Positions 1 through 14,100 are shown, counted from the first letter of the stretch. The stretch is DNA of 64,000 nt from Cololabis saira (GCF_033807715.1 NC_084592.1:1-64000), one strand, 5' to 3'. Notes: generated by a model from the letters alone, not told the origin. A program made the numbers and translations.

Positions 1-1194
1 ACTCACCAAACCACTTACCTGTGTTTCAGGTTCAAAATGATCGTTTCTCGTTAAGAAACAGCTAAAAAGCGGATTTCTTTGAAAACACTGTTTTACCTTC
101 TGATTTTTTTAAGGCAAGCTATTGAAAGAATGACGTCTTTCACTATTGGACTCACCAAACCACTTACAGTGTTTCAGGTTCAAAATGACTGTTTCTCGCT
201 GAGATACAGCTAAATGCGGATTTTTGTGAAAACACTGTTTTACCTTCTGATTTTTTAAGGCAAGCTATTGAAAACGTCAGAAAATTTAAGGAAGGAGTCT
301 ATATAGTTGATTTGAATGACTCCTTTCATTATTGGACTCACCAAACCACTTACCTGTGTTTCAGGTTCAAAATGATCATTTCTCGGTAAGAAACAGCTAA
401 AAAGCGGATTTCTTTGAAAACACTGTTTTACCTTCTGATTTTTTTAAGGCAAGCTATTGAAAGAATGACCTCTTTCATTATTGGACTCACCAAACCACTT
501 TGAAAGTTTTCAAAGTTCCAACTGAGTGCAGCTAAATTCATCCGTGGAGCTCTGCCTCCATCTTGTGGGCAAAAATGGAACTTCTCCCGGGCAGACAACA
601 CTGCAATTTCCCCCACTTTTCTGCTAATATTTTCAATTCTAGTGGAGTAAAGCCAGTCAAAAAATATGCAAAAGGAGGGCCCCATCATGTCTAAGTAATT
701 TTGATCATTTTTTGATTTTTAAATGTCATTTTAGACAAGTTGGAGGCATTTTAATGCAGTATTTCTGCTGCTTTTTAACCCTGGCTGAAGTGCAATTTTC
801 TCCTCTTTTCTTTCATTTTGCCTACGTAAAGCCAGGAAAAACATGTGCAAAAGGCAGGCCGCATTGTTGCTAAGCCATTTTGATCATTTTTAGATTTTTA
901 GATTGTGATTTTAGACAAGTTTGAGTAATTTTAATGCAGCATTTTGGCTGCTGTTCTTGGCTGAGTCTGGAGTGAGATTTGCCCCTCTTTTCTTCTCATG
1001 TTTCTAATTTGGCAGAAGCAAATGAAGGCAAAAAATGCTCAAACGACAAAGCCCATTTTTGAGAAGGAATTGTGTTTATTTTTAGATTTTTACACTTTAT
1101 TTCAGAGCAGTTGGAGGCATTTTAGGCGAGTGTGCAGTAGCTCATTTTGTCCACAGCACGGCGCAGTGATGCGCTCCCGGTAATGGGCGGGGAA

Positions 1195-1195
1195 G

Positions 1196-1224
<29 letters not shown>
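1195..1224 (+). repeat. 30-nt uninterrupted G tract, the longest of the array
   Basis: Every complex segment ends in a G tract of different length. The longest are here (30 G) and at 13775-13798 (24 G). Others are 10803-10820, 12541-12554, 16621-16639, 9232-9244 and 7987-8000. The tracts at 2605-2627 and 15031-15053 are interrupted by T, as gggggtggggggtgggtgggg. Length varies between otherwise near-identical units, so this is the fastest-changing part of the repeat. It has obvious G-quadruplex potential. Exact lengths in the assembly may be unreliable. Confidence 0.9.
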
Positions 1225-1227
<3 letters not shown>

Positions 1228-2627
1228 ACTGTGCTTCAAGTTCAAAATAACTGTTTCTGGCTGAGATACAGCTAAAAGCGGGTTTTTGTGAAAACACTGT
1301 TTTACCTTCTGATTATTTAAGGCAAGCTATTGAAAACGTCAGAAAATTGAAGGAAGGAGTCTATATAGTTGATTTGAGTGACTCCTTTCATTATTGGACT
1401 CACCAAACCACTTACCTGTGTTTCAGGTTCAAAATGATCGTTTCTCGTTAAGAAACAGCTAAAAAGCGGATTTCTTTGAAAACACTGTTTTACCTTCTGA
1501 TTTTTTTAAGGCAAGCTATTGAAAGAATGACGTCTTTCACTATTGGACTCACCAAACCACTTACAGTGTTTCAGGTTCAAAATGACTGTTTCTCGCTGAG
1601 ATACAGCTAAATGCGGATTTTTGTGAAAACACTGTTTTACCTTCTGATTTTTTAAGGCAAGCTATTGAAAACGTCAGAAAATTTAAGGAAGGAGTCTATA
1701 TAGTTGATTTGAATGACTCCTTTCATTATTGGACTCACCAAACCACTTACCTGTGTTTCAGGTTCAAAATGATCATTTCTCGGTAAGAAACAGCTAAAAA
1801 GCGGATTTCTTTGAAAACACTGTTTTACCTTCTGATTTTTTTAAGGCAAGCTATTGAAAGAATGACCTCTTTCATTATTGGACTCACCAAACCACTTTGA
1901 AAGTTTTCAAAGTTCCAACTGAGTGCAGCTAAATTCATCCGTGGAGCTCTGCCTCCATCTTGTGGGCAAAAATGGAACTTCTCCCGGGCAGACAACACTG
2001 CAATTTCCCCCACTTTTCTGCTGATATTTTCAATTCTAGTGGAGTAAAACCAGTCAAAAAATATGCAAAAGGAGGGCCCCATCATTTCTAAGTCATTTTG
2101 ATCATTTTTTGATTTTTAAATGTCATTTTAGACAAGTTGGAGGCATTTTAATGCAGTATCTCTGCTGCTTTTTAACCCTGGCTGAAGTGCAATATTCTCC
2201 TCTTTTCTTTCATTTTGCCTAAGTAAAGCCAGGAAAAACATGTGCAAAAGGCAGGCCGCATCGTTGCTAAGCCATTTTGATCATTATTAGATTTTTAGAT
2301 TGTGATTTTAGACAAGTTTGAGTAATTTTAATGCGGCATTTCGGCTTCTGTTTTTGGCTGAGTCTGGAGTGAGATTTTCCCCTCTTTTCTTCTCATGTTT
2401 CTAATTTGGCAGAAGCAAGTGAAGGCAAAAAATGCTCAAACGACAAAGCCCATTTTTGAGAAGGAATTGTGTTCATTTTCAGATTTTTACACTTTATTTC
2501 AAAACAGTTGGAGACATTTTAATGCTGTCATTCTGCCTTTTAGGCGAATGTGCAGTACCCCATTTTGTCCACAGTACAGCGCAGTGATGCGCTCCCGGTA
2601 ATGGGCGGGGGTGGGGGGTGGGTGGGG

Positions 2628-4636
2628 CAGACCTGTGCTTCAGGTGCAAAATAACTGTTTCTGGCTGAGATACAGCTAAAAGCGGGTTTTTGTGAGAACA
2701 CTGTTTTACCTTCTGATTTTTTAAGGCAAGCTATTGAAAACGTCAGAAAATTGAAGGAGGAAGTCTATATAGTTGATTTGAGTGACTCCTTTCATTATTG
2801 GACTCACCAAACCACTTACCTGTGTTTCAGGTTCAAAATGACCGTTTCTCGCTGAGAAGCAGCCAAAAAGCGGATTTCTGTAATAACATTGTTTTACCTT
2901 CTGATTTTTTAAGGCAAGCTATTGAAAACGTCAGAAAATTGGAGAAAGGAGTCTATGTAGTTGATTTGAGAGACTCATTTCATTATTGGACTGATCGTTT
3001 TTGGCTGAGATAAAGCTAAAAGCGGATTTTTGTGAAAACACTGTTTTGCCTTCTGATTTTTTAAGGCAAGCTATTGAAAACGTCAGAAGATTGAAGGAAA
3101 AGGTCTATATAGTTGATTTGAGTGACTCCTTTCATTATTGGACTCACCAAACCACTTACCTGTGTTTCAGGTTCAAAATGACCGTTTCTCGCTGAGAAGC
3201 AGCCAAAAAGCGGATTTCTGTAATAACATTGTTTTACCTTCTGATTTTTTAAGGCAAGCTATTGAAAACGTCAGAAAATTGGAGAAAGGAGTCCATGTAG
3301 TTGATTTGAGAGACTCATTTAATTATTGGACTGATCGTTTTTGGCTGAGATAAAGCTAAAAGCGGATTTTTGTGAAAACACTGTTTTGCCTTCTGATTTT
3401 TTAAGGCAAGCTATTGAAAACGTCAGAAGATTGAAGGAAAAGGTCTATATAGTTGATTTGAGTGACTCCTTTCATTATTGGACTCACCAAACCACTTACC
3501 TGTGTTTCAGGTTCAAAATGATCGTTTCTGGCTGAGATAAAGCAAAAAGCGGATTTTTGTGGAAATACTGTTGATTCAGGTTCAAAATGTGATTCAGGTT
3601 CAAAATGACTGTTTCTCGCTGAGAAGCAGCCAAAAAGCGGATTTCTGTAATAATATTGTTTTACCTTCTGATTTTTTAAGGCAAGCTATTGAAAACGTCA
3701 GAACATTGAAGGAGGGAGTCTATATAGTTAATTTGAGTGACTCCTTTCATTATTGGACTCACCAAACCACTTACCTGTGTTTCAGGTTCAAAATGACGGT
3801 TTCTCGCTGAGAAGCAGCCAAAAAGCGGATTTCTGTAATAACATTGTTTTACCTTCTGATTTTTTAAGGCAAGCTATTGAAAAAGTCAGAAGACATTGAA
3901 GGAGGGAGTCTATATAGTTGATTTGAGTGACTCCTTTCATTGTTGGACTCACCAAACCACTTACCTGTGTTTCAGGTTCAAAATGACCGTTTCTCGCTGA
4001 GAAGCAGCCAAAAAGCGGATTTCTGTAATAACATTGTTTTACCTTCTGATTTTTTAAGGCAAGCTATTGAAAACGTCAGAAAATTGGAAAAAGGAGTCTA
4101 TGTTGTTGATTTGAGAGACTCATTTCATTATTGGACTGATCGTTTTTGGCTGAGATAAAGCTAAAAGCGGATTTTTGTGAAAACACTGTTTTGCCTTCTG
4201 ATTTTTTAAGGCAAGCTATTGAAAACGTCAGAAGATTGAAGGAAAAGGTCTATATAGTTGATTTGAGTGACTCCTTTCATTATTGGACTCACCAAACCAC
4301 TTACCTGTGTTTCAGGTTCAAAATGATCGTTTCTGGCTGAGATAAAGCAAAAAGCGGATTTTTGTGGAAATACTGTTTTACCTTCTGATTTTTTAAGCCA
4401 AGCTATTGAAAACTTCAGAAAATTGAAGAAGGGAGTCTATATAGTTGATTTGAGTGAATCATTTCATTATTGGACTCACCAAACCACTTACCTGTGTTTC
4501 AGGTTCAAAATGATCGTGTCTCGGTAAGAAACAGCTAAAAAGCGGATTTCTTTGAAAACACTGTTTTACCTTCTGATTTTTTTAAGGCAAGCTATTGAAA
4601 GAATGACCTCTTTTCATTATTGGACTCACCAAACCT
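2628..4636 (+). repeat. Expanded monomer block with a 340-bp dimer register
   Basis: This is the longest monomer block inside the higher-order part of the array. From about 2800 to 3500 the sequence repeats with a 340-bp period: a full monomer with ctgagaagcagccaaaaag and taataacattg, then a shorter one starting actgatcgtttttggctgag. The dimer recurs at about 3940-4280. A small duplication of gattcaggttcaaaatg sits at about 3573-3608. The local dimer suggests a separate amplification inside the larger array. Confidence 0.8.
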
Positions 4637-7600
4637 CTTTGAAAGTTTTCAAAGTTCCAACTGAGTGCAGCTAAATTCATCCGTGGAGCTCTGCCTCCAT
4701 CTTGTGGTCAAAAAAGGAACTTCTCCCGGGCAGACAACACTGCAATTTCCCCCACTTTTCTGCTGATATTTTCAATTCTAGTGGAGTAAAGCCAGCCAAA
4801 AAATATGCAAAAGGAGGGCCCCATCATTTCTAAGTCATTTTGATCAATTTTTGATTTTTAAATGTCATTTTAGACAAGTTGGAGGCATTTTAATGCAGTA
4901 TTTCTGCTGCTTTTTAACCCTGGCTGAAGTGCAATTTTCTCCTCTTTTCTTTCATTTCTTTTCATTTTGCCAGGAAAAACATGTGCAAAAGGCAGGCCGC
5001 ATCGTTGCTAAGCCATTTTGATCATTTTTAGATTTTTAGATTGTGATTTTAGACAAGTTTGAGTAATTTTAATGCGGCATTTCGGCTGCTGTTTTTGGCT
5101 GAGTCTGGAGTGAGATTTTCCCCTCTTTTCTTCTCATGTTTCTAATTTGGCAGAAGCAAATGAAGGCAGAAAATGCTCAAACGACAAAGCCCATTTTTGA
5201 GAAGGAATTGTGTTTATTTTTAGATTTTTACACTTTATTTCAGAGCAGTTGGAGGCATTTTGATGCTGTCATTCTGCCTTTTAGGCGAGTGTGCAGTAGC
5301 TCATTTTGCCCACAGCACGGCGCAGTGATGCGCTCCCGGTAATGGGCAGGGGGGGGGCAGACTGTGCTTCAGGTTCAAAATAACTGTTTCTGGCTGAGAT
5401 ACAGCTAAAAGCGGGTTTTTGTGAAAACACTGTTTTACCTTCTGATTTTTTAAGGCAAGCTATTGAAAACGTCAGAAAATTGAAGGAAGGAGTCTATATA
5501 GTTGATTTGAGTGACTCCTTTCATTATTGGACTCACCAAACCACTTACCTGTGTTTCAGGTTCAAAATGATCGTTTCTCGTTAAGAAACAGCTAAAAAGC
5601 GGATTTCTTTGAAAACACTGTTTTACCTTCTGATTTTTTTAAGGCAAGCTATTGAAAGAATGACCTCTTTCATTATTGGACTCACCAAACCACTTTGAAA
5701 GTTTTCAAAGTTCCAACTGAGTGCAGCTAAATTCATCCGTGGAGCTCTGCCTCCATCTTGTGGGCAAAAAGGAACTTCTCCCGGACAGACAACACTGCAA
5801 TTTCCCCCACTTTTCTGCTGATATTTTCAATTCTAGTGGAGTAAAGCCAGTCAAAAAATATGCAAAAGGAGGGCCCCATCATTTCTAAGTCATTTTGATC
5901 ATTTTTTGATTTTTAAATGTCATTTTAGACAAGTTGGAGGCATTTTAATGCAGTATAACTGCTGCTTTTTAACCCTGGCGGAAGTGCAATTTTCTCCTTT
6001 TTTCTTTCATTTTGCCTAAGTAAAGCCAGGAAAAACATGTGAAAAAGGCAGGCCGCATCGTTGCTAAGCCATTTTGATCATTTTTATATTTTTAGATTGT
6101 GATTTTAGACAAGTTTGAGTAATTTTAATGCGGCATTTCGGCTGCTGTTTTTGACTGAGTCTGGAGTGAGATTTGCCCCTCTTTTCTTCTCATGTTTCTA
6201 ATTTGGCAGAAGCAAATGAAGGCAAAAAATGCTCAAACGACAAAGCCCATTTTTGAGAAGGAATTGTGTTTATTTTTAGATTTTTACACTTTATTTCAGA
6301 GCAGTTGGAGGCATTTTGATGCTGTCATTCTGCCTTTTAGGCGAGTGTGCAGTAGCTCATTTTGTCCACAGCACGGCGCAGTGATGCGCTCCCGGTAATG
6401 GGCGGGGGGGGGTGGGGGGGCAGACTGTGCTTCAGGTTCAAAATAACTGTTTCTGGCTGAGATACAGCTAAAAGCGGGTTTTTGTGGAAAACACTGTTTT
6501 ACCTTCTGATTATTTAAGGCAAGCTATTGAAAACGTCAGAAAATTGAAGGAAGGAGTCTATATAGTTGATTTGAGTGACTCCTTTCATTATTGGACTCAC
6601 CAAACCACTTACCTGTGTTTCAGGTTCAAAATGATCGTTTCTCGTTAAGAAACAGCTAAAAAGCGGATTTCTTTGAAAACACTGTTTTACCTTCTGATTT
6701 TTTTAAGGCAAGCTATTGAAAGAATGACCTCTTTCATTATTGGACTCACCAAACCACTTACCTGTGTTTCAGGTTGAAAATGACTGTTTCTGGCTGAGAT
6801 ACAGCTAAAAGCGGATTTTTGTGAAAACACTGTTTTACCTTCTGATTTTTTAAGGCAAGCTATTGAAAACGTCAGAAAATTGAAGGAAGGAGTCTATATA
6901 GTTGATGTGAGTGACTCCTTTCATTATTGGACTCACCAAACCACTTACAGTGTTTCAGGTTCAAAATGACTGTTTCTCGCTGAGATACAGCTAAATGCGG
7001 ATTTTTGTGAAAACACTGTTTTACCTTCTGATTTTTTAAGGCAAGCTATTGAAAACGTCAGAAAATTGAAGGAAGGAGTCTATATAGTTGATTTGAATGA
7101 CTCCTTTCATTATTGGACTCACCAAACCACTTACCTGTGTTTCAGGTTCAAAATGATCGTTTCTCGGTAAGAAACAGCTAAAAAGCGGATTTCTTTGAAA
7201 ACACTGTTTTACCTTCTGATTTTTTTTAAGGCAAGCTATTGAAAGAATGACCTCTTTCATTATTGGACTCACCAAACCACTTTGAAAGTTTTCAAAGTTC
7301 CAACTGAGTGCAGCTAAATTCATCCGTGGAGCTCTGCCTCCATCTTGTGGGCAAAAAAGGAACTTCTCCGGGCAGACAACACTGCAATTTCCCCCACTTT
7401 TCTGCTGATATTTTCAATTCTAGTGGAGTAAAGCCAGTCAAAAAATATGCAAAAGGAGGGCCCCATCATTTCTAAGTCATTTTGATCATTTTTTGATTTT
7501 TAAATGTCATTTTAGACAAGTTGGAGGCATTTTAATGCAGTATCTCTGCTGCTTTTTAACCCTGGCTGAAGTGCAATATTCTCCTCTTTTCTTTCATTTT

Positions 7601-10600
7601 GCCTAAGTAAAGCCAGGAAAAACTTGTGCAAAAGGCAGGCCGCATCGTTGCTAAGCCATTTTGATCATTTTTAGATTTTTAGATTGTGATTTTAGACAAG
7701 TTTGAGTAATTTTAATGCGGCATTTCGGCTGCTGTTTTTGGCTGAGTCTGGAGTGAGATTTTCCCCTCTTTTCTTCTCATGTTTCTAATTTGGCAGAAGC
7801 AAGTGAAGGCAAAAAATGCTCAAACGACAAAGCCCATTTTTGAGAAGGAATTGTGTTCATTTTCAGATTTTTACACTTTATTTCAAAACAGTTGGAGACA
7901 TTTTAATGCTGTCATTCTGCCTTTTAGGCGAATGTGCAGTACCCCATTTTGTCCACAGCACGGCGCAGTGATGCGCTCCCGGTAATGGGGGGGGGGGGGG
8001 AGACTGTGCTTCAGGTTCAAAATAACTGTTTCTGGCTGAGATACAGCCAAAAAGCGGATTTCTGTGATAACACTGTTTTACCTTCCGATTTTTTAAGGCA
8101 AGCTATTGAAAACGTCAGAAAATTGAAGGAAGGAATCTATGTAGTTGATTTGAGAGACTAATTTCATTATTGGACTCACCAAACCACTTACAGTGTTTCA
8201 GGTTCAAAATGACTGTTTCTCGCTGAGATACAGCTAAAAGCGCATTTTTTGTGAAAACACTGTTTTACCTTCTGATTTTTTAAGGCAAGCTATTGCAAAC
8301 GTCAGAAAATTGAAGGAAGGAGTCTATATAGTTGATTTGAGTGACTCCTTTCATTATTGGACTCACCAAACCACTTACCTGTGTTTCAAGTTCAAAATGA
8401 TCGTTTATTGGTAAGAAACAGCTAAAAAGCGGATTTCTTTGAAAACACTGTTTTACCTTCTGAGTTTTTTAAGGCAAGCTATTGAAAGAATGACCTCTTT
8501 CATTATTGGACTCACCAAACCACTTTGAAAGTTTTCAAAGTTCCAACTGAGTGCAGCTAAATTCATCCGTGGAGCTCTGCCTCCATCTTGTGGGCAAAAA
8601 AGGAACTTCTCCCGGGCAGACAACACTGCAATTTCCCCCACTTTTCTGCTGATATTTTCAATTCTAGTGGAGTAAAGCCAGTCAAAAAATATGCAAAAGG
8701 AGGGCCCCATCATTTCTAAGTCATTTTGATCATTTTTTGATTTTTAAATGTCATTTTAGACAAGTTGGAGGCATTTTAATGCAGTATAACTGCTGCTTTT
8801 TAACCCTGGCTGAAGTGCAATTTTTCTCCTCTTTTCTTTCATTTTACTGAAGTAAAGCCAGGAAAAACATGTGCAAAAGGCAGGCGGCATCATTGCTAAG
8901 ACATTTTGATCATTTTTAGATTTTTAGATGGTGATTTTAGACAAGTTTGAGTAATTTTAATGCAGCATTTCGGCTGCTGTTTTTGGCTGAGTCTGGAGTG
9001 AGATTTGCCCCTCTTTTCTTCTCATGTTTCTAATTTGGCAGAAGCAAGTGAAGGCAAAAAATGCTCAAACGACAAAGCCCATTTTTGAGAAGGAATTGTG
9101 TTCATTTTCAGATTTTTACACTTTATTTCAAAACAGTTGGAGACATTTTAATGCTGTCATTCTGCCTTTTAGGCGAATGTGCAGTACCCCATTTTGTCCA
9201 CAGCACGGCGCAGTGATGCGCTCCCGGTAATGGGGGGGGGGGGGAGACTGTGCTTCAGGTTCAAAATAACTGTTTCTGGCTGAGATACAGCCAAAAAGCG
9301 GATTTCTGTGATAACACTGTTTTACCTTCCGATTTTTTAAGGCAAGCTATTGAAAACGTCAGAAAATTGAAGGAAGGAATCTATGTAGTTGATTTGAGAG
9401 ACTAATTTCATTATTGGACTCACCAAACCACTTACAGTGTTTCAGGTTCAAAATAACTGTTTCCGGCTGAGATACAGCTAAAAGCGGGTTTTTTGTGAGA
9501 ACACTGTTTTACCTTCTGATTTTTTAAGGCAAGCTATTGAAAACGCCAGAAAATTGAAGGAAGGAGTCTATATAGTTGATTTGAGTGACTCCTTTCATTA
9601 TTGGACTCACCAAACCACCTGTGTTTCAGGTTCAAAATGATCGTTTCTCGTTAAGAAACAGCTAAAAAGCGGATTTCTTTGAAAACACTATTTTACCTTC
9701 TGATTTTTTTAAGGCAAGCTATTGAAAGAATGACCTCTTTCATTATTGGACTCACGAAACCACTTACCTGTGTTTCAGGTTGAAAATGACTGTTTCTGGC
9801 TGAGATACAGCTAAAAGCGGATTTTTGTGAAAACACTGTTTTACCTTCTGATTTTTTAAGGCAAGCTATTGAAAACGTCAGAAAATTGAAGGAAGGAGTC
9901 TATATAGTTGATTTGAGTGACTCCTTTCATTATTGGACTCACCAAACCACTTACCTGTGTTTCAGGTTCAAAATGATCGTTTCTTGGTAAGAAACAGCTA
10001 AAAAGCGGATTTCTTTGAAAACACTGTTTTACCTTCTGATTTTTTTAAGGCAAGCTATTGAAAGAATGACCTCTTTCATTATTGGACTCACCAAACCACT
10101 TTGAAAGTTTTCAAAGTTCCAACTGAGTGCAGCTAAATTCATCCGTGGAGCTCTGCCTCCATCTTGTGGGAAAAAAAGGAACTTCTCCCGGGCAGACAAC
10201 ACTGCAATTTCCCCCACTTTTCTGCTGATATTTTCAATTCTAGTGGAGTAAAGCCAGTCAAAAAATATGCAAAAGGAGGGCCCCGTCATTTCTAAGTCAT
10301 TTTGATAATTTTTTGATTTTTAAATGTCATTTTAGACAAGTTGGAGGCATTTTAATGCAGTATTTCTGCTGCTTTTTAACCCTGGCTGAAGTGCAATTTT
10401 CTCCTCTTTTCTTTCATTTTGCCTAAGTAAAGCCAGGAAAAACATGTGCAAAAGGCAGGCCGCATCGTTGCTAAGCCATTTTGATCATTTTTATATTTTT
10501 AGATTGTGATTTTAGACAAGTTTGAGTAATTTTAATGCTGCATTTCGGCTGCTGTTTTTGGCTGAGTCTGGAGTGAGATTTTCCCCTCTTTTCTTCTCAT

Positions 10601-10820
10601 GTTTCTAATTTGGCAGAAGCAAATGAAGGCAAAAAATGCTCAAACGACAAAGCCCATTTTTGAAAAGGAATTGTGTTTATTTTTAGATTTTTACACTTTA
10701 TTTCAGAGCAGTTGGAGGCATTTTGATGCTGTCATTCTGCCTTTTAGGCGAGTGTGCATTTTGTCCACAGCACGGCGCAGTGATGCGCTCCCGGTAATGG
10801 GCGGGGGGGGGGGGGGGGGG

Positions 10821-11169
10821 CAGACTGTGCTTCAGGTTCAAAATAACCAAATAAGAAATATCAAGAAAATATTACTCTGGTTCCTTTAAATGACAGATTC
10901 GGGGGTAATGCTGGGACAACGTGGGCTTGAAGCCTTCACTTGCTTCTAATTTGGCAGAAGCAAGTGAAGGCAAAAAATGCTCAAACGACAAAGCCCATTT
11001 TTGAGAAGGAATTGTGTTCATTTTCAGATTTTTACACTTTATTTCAAAACAGTTGGAGACATTTTAATTCTGTCATTCTGCCTTTTAGGCGAATGTGCAG
11101 TACCCCATTTTGTCCACAGCACAGCGCAGTGATGCGCTCCCGGTAATGGGCGGGGGGGGGGGGGGGGGC
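10821..11169 (+). repeat. Rearranged partial second copy of the complex segment end
   Basis: After the G tract at 10803-10820 the expected monomer breaks off at about 10846. About 90 bp of sequence seen nowhere else in the array follows. Then the last ~220 bp of a complex segment (ggcagaagcaagtgaagg through a second G tract at 11152-11168) is repeated before monomers resume. This explains the unusually long 1738 bp spacing between the units at 10099 and 11837. The first half is the 'gtgtttattttt' subtype and the second half the 'gtgttcatttt' subtype, so the two parts come from different unit types. Confidence 0.8.
10934..10969. repeat. Inverted repeat, 14-bp perfect arms, 8-bp spacer
   Basis: CTTCACTTGCTTCT (10934-10947) and AGAAGCAAGTGAAG (10956-10969) are exact reverse complements around aatttggc. 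In other units the left arm position reads tctcatgtttct, so the left arm looks copied from the right arm. It lies exactly at the junction between the unique insert and the resumed satellite. Confidence 0.9.
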
Positions 11170-14100
11170 AGACCTGTGCTTCAGGTGCAAAATAACTGTT
11201 TCTGGCTGAGATACAGCTAAAAGCGGGTTTTTGTGAAAACACTGTTTTACCTTCTGATTTTTTAAGGCAAGCTATTGAAAACGCCAGAAAATTGAAGGAA
11301 GGAGTCTATATAGTTGATTTGAGTGACTCCTTTCATTATTGGACTCACCAAACCACCTGTGTTTCAGGTTCAAAATGATCGTTTCTCGTTAAGAAACAGC
11401 TAAAAAGCGGATTTCTTTGAAAACACTATTTTACCTTCTGATTTTTTTAAGGCAAGCTATTGAAAGAATGACCTCTTTCATTATTGGACTCACGAAACCA
11501 CTTACCTGCGTTTCAGGTTGAAAATGACTGTTTCTGGCTGAGATACAGCTAAAAGCGGATTTTTGTGAAAACACTGTTTTACCTTCTGATTTTTTAAGGC
11601 AAGCTATTGAAAACGTCAGAAAATTGAAGGAAGGAGTCTATATAGTTGATTTGAGTGACTCCTTTCATTATTGGACTCACCAAACCACTTACCTGTGTTT
11701 CAGGTTCAAAATGATCGTTTCTTGGTAAGAAACAGCTAAAAAGCGGATTTCTTTGAAAACACTGTTTTACCTTCTGAGTTTTTTAAGGCAAGCTATTGAA
11801 AGAATGACCTCTTTCATTATTGGACTCACCAAACCACTTTGAAAGTTTTCAAAGTTCCAACTGAGTGCAGCTAAATTCATCCGTGGAGCTCTGCCTCCAT
11901 CTTGTGGGCAAAAAAGGAACTTCTCCCGGGCAGACAACACTGCAATTTCCCCCACTTTTCTGCTGATATTTTCAATTCTAGTGGAGTAAAACCAGTCAAA
12001 AAATATGCAAAAGGAGGGCCCCATCATTTCTAAGTCATTTTGATAATTTTTTGATTTTTAAATGTCATTTTAGACAAGTTGGAGGCATTTTAATGCAGTA
12101 TTTCTGCTGCTTTTTAACCCTGGCTGAAGTGCAATTTTCTCCTCTTTTCTTTCATTTTGCCTAAGTAAAGCCAGGAAAAACATGTGCAAAAGGCAGGCCG
12201 CATCGTTGCTAAGCCATTTTGATCATTTTTATATTTTTAGATTGTGATTTTAGACAAGTTTGAGTAATTTTAATGCTGCATTTCGGCTGCTGTTTTTGGC
12301 TGAGTCTGGAGTGAGATTTTCCCCTCTTTTCTTCTCATGTTTCTAGTTTGGCAGAAGCAAATGAAGGCAAAAAATGCTCAAACGACAAAGCCCATTTTTG
12401 AAAAGGAATTGTGTTTATTTTTAGATTTTTACACTTTATTTCAGAGCAGTTGGAGGCATTTTGATGCTGTCATTCTGCCTTTTAGGCGAGTGTGCATTTT
12501 GTCCACAGCACGGCGCAGTGATGCGCTCCCGGTAATGGGCGGGGGGGGGGGGGGCAGACTGTGCTTCAGGTTCAAAATAACTGTTTCTGGCTGAGATACA
12601 GCCAAAAAGCGGATTTCTGTGATAACACTGTGATAACCTTCTGATTTTTTAAGGCAAGCTATTGCAAACGTCAGAAAATTGAAGGAAGGAGTCTGTGTAG
12701 TTGATTTGAGAGACTAATTTCATTATTGGACTCACCAAACCACTTACAGTGTTTCAGGTTCAAAATGACTGTTTCTCGCTGAGATACAGCTAAAAGCGGA
12801 TTTTTGTGAAAACACTGTTTTACCTTCTGATTTTTTAAGGCAAGCTATTGAAAACGTCAGAAAATTGAAGGAAGGAGTCTATATAGTTGATTTGAATGAC
12901 TCCTTTCATTATTGGACTCACCAAACCACTTACCTGTGTTTCAGGTTCAAAATGATCGTTTCTCGGTAAGAAACAGCTAAAAAGCGGATTTCTTTGAAAA
13001 CACTGTTTTACCTTCTGATTTTTTTAAGGCAAGCTATTGAAAGAATGACCTCTTTCATTATTGGACTCACCAAACCACTTTGAAAGTTTTCAAAGTTCCA
13101 ACTGAGTGCAGCTAAATTCATCCGTGGAGCTCTGCCTCCATCTTGTGGGCAAAAAAGGAACTTCTCCCGGGCAGACAACACTGCAATTTCCCCCACTTTT
13201 CTGCTGATATTTTCAATTCTAGTGGAGTAAAGCCAGTCAAAAAATATGCAAAAGGAGGGCCCCATCATTTCTAAGTCATTTTGATCATTTTTTGATTTTT
13301 AAATGTCATTTTAGACAAGTTGGAGGCATTTTAATGCAGTATCTCTGCTGCTTTTTAACCCTGGCTGAAGTGCAATATTCTCCTCTTTTCTTTCATTTTG
13401 CCTACGTAAAGCCAGGAAAAACATGTGCAAAAGGCAGGCCGCATCGTTGCTAAGCCATTTTGATCATTTTTATATTTTTAGATTGTGATTTTAGACAAGT
13501 TTGAGTAATTTTAATGCGGCATTTCGGCTGCTGTTTTTGGCTGAGTCTGGAGTGAGATTTTCCCCTCTTTTCTTCTCATGTTTCTAATTTGGCAGAAGCA
13601 AATGAAGGCAAAAAATGCTCAAACGACAAAGCCCATTTTTGAGAAGGAATTGTGTTTATTTTTAGATTTTTACACTTTATTTCAGAGCAGTTGGAGGCAT
13701 TTTAGGCGAGTGTGCAGTAGCTCATTTTGTCCACAGCACGGCGCAGTGATGCGCTCCCGGTAATGGGCGGGGAAGGGGGGGGGGGGGGGGGGGGGGGGCA
13801 GACTGTGCTTCAGGTTCAAAATAACTGTTTCTGGCTGAGATACAGCCAAAAAGCGGATTTCTGTGATAACACTGTTTTACCTTCTGATTTTTTAAGGCAA
13901 GCTATTGAAAACGTCAGAAAATTGAAGGAAGGAGTCTATGTAGTTGATTTGAGAGACTAATTTCATTATTGGACTCACCAAACCACTTACAGTGTTTCAG
14001 GTTCAAAATGACTGTTTCTCGCTGAGATACAGCTAAAAGCGGATTTTTGTGAAAACACTGCTTTACCTTCTGATTTTTTAAGGCAAGCTATTGAAAACGT

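Noticed and set aside
1380..1460. Splice-like motifs in each monomer (gtttcag before gttcaaaatg, and cggtaag after it)
   Set aside because: They would define an exon of about 20 bases repeated many times; without transcript evidence this is best seen as chance.
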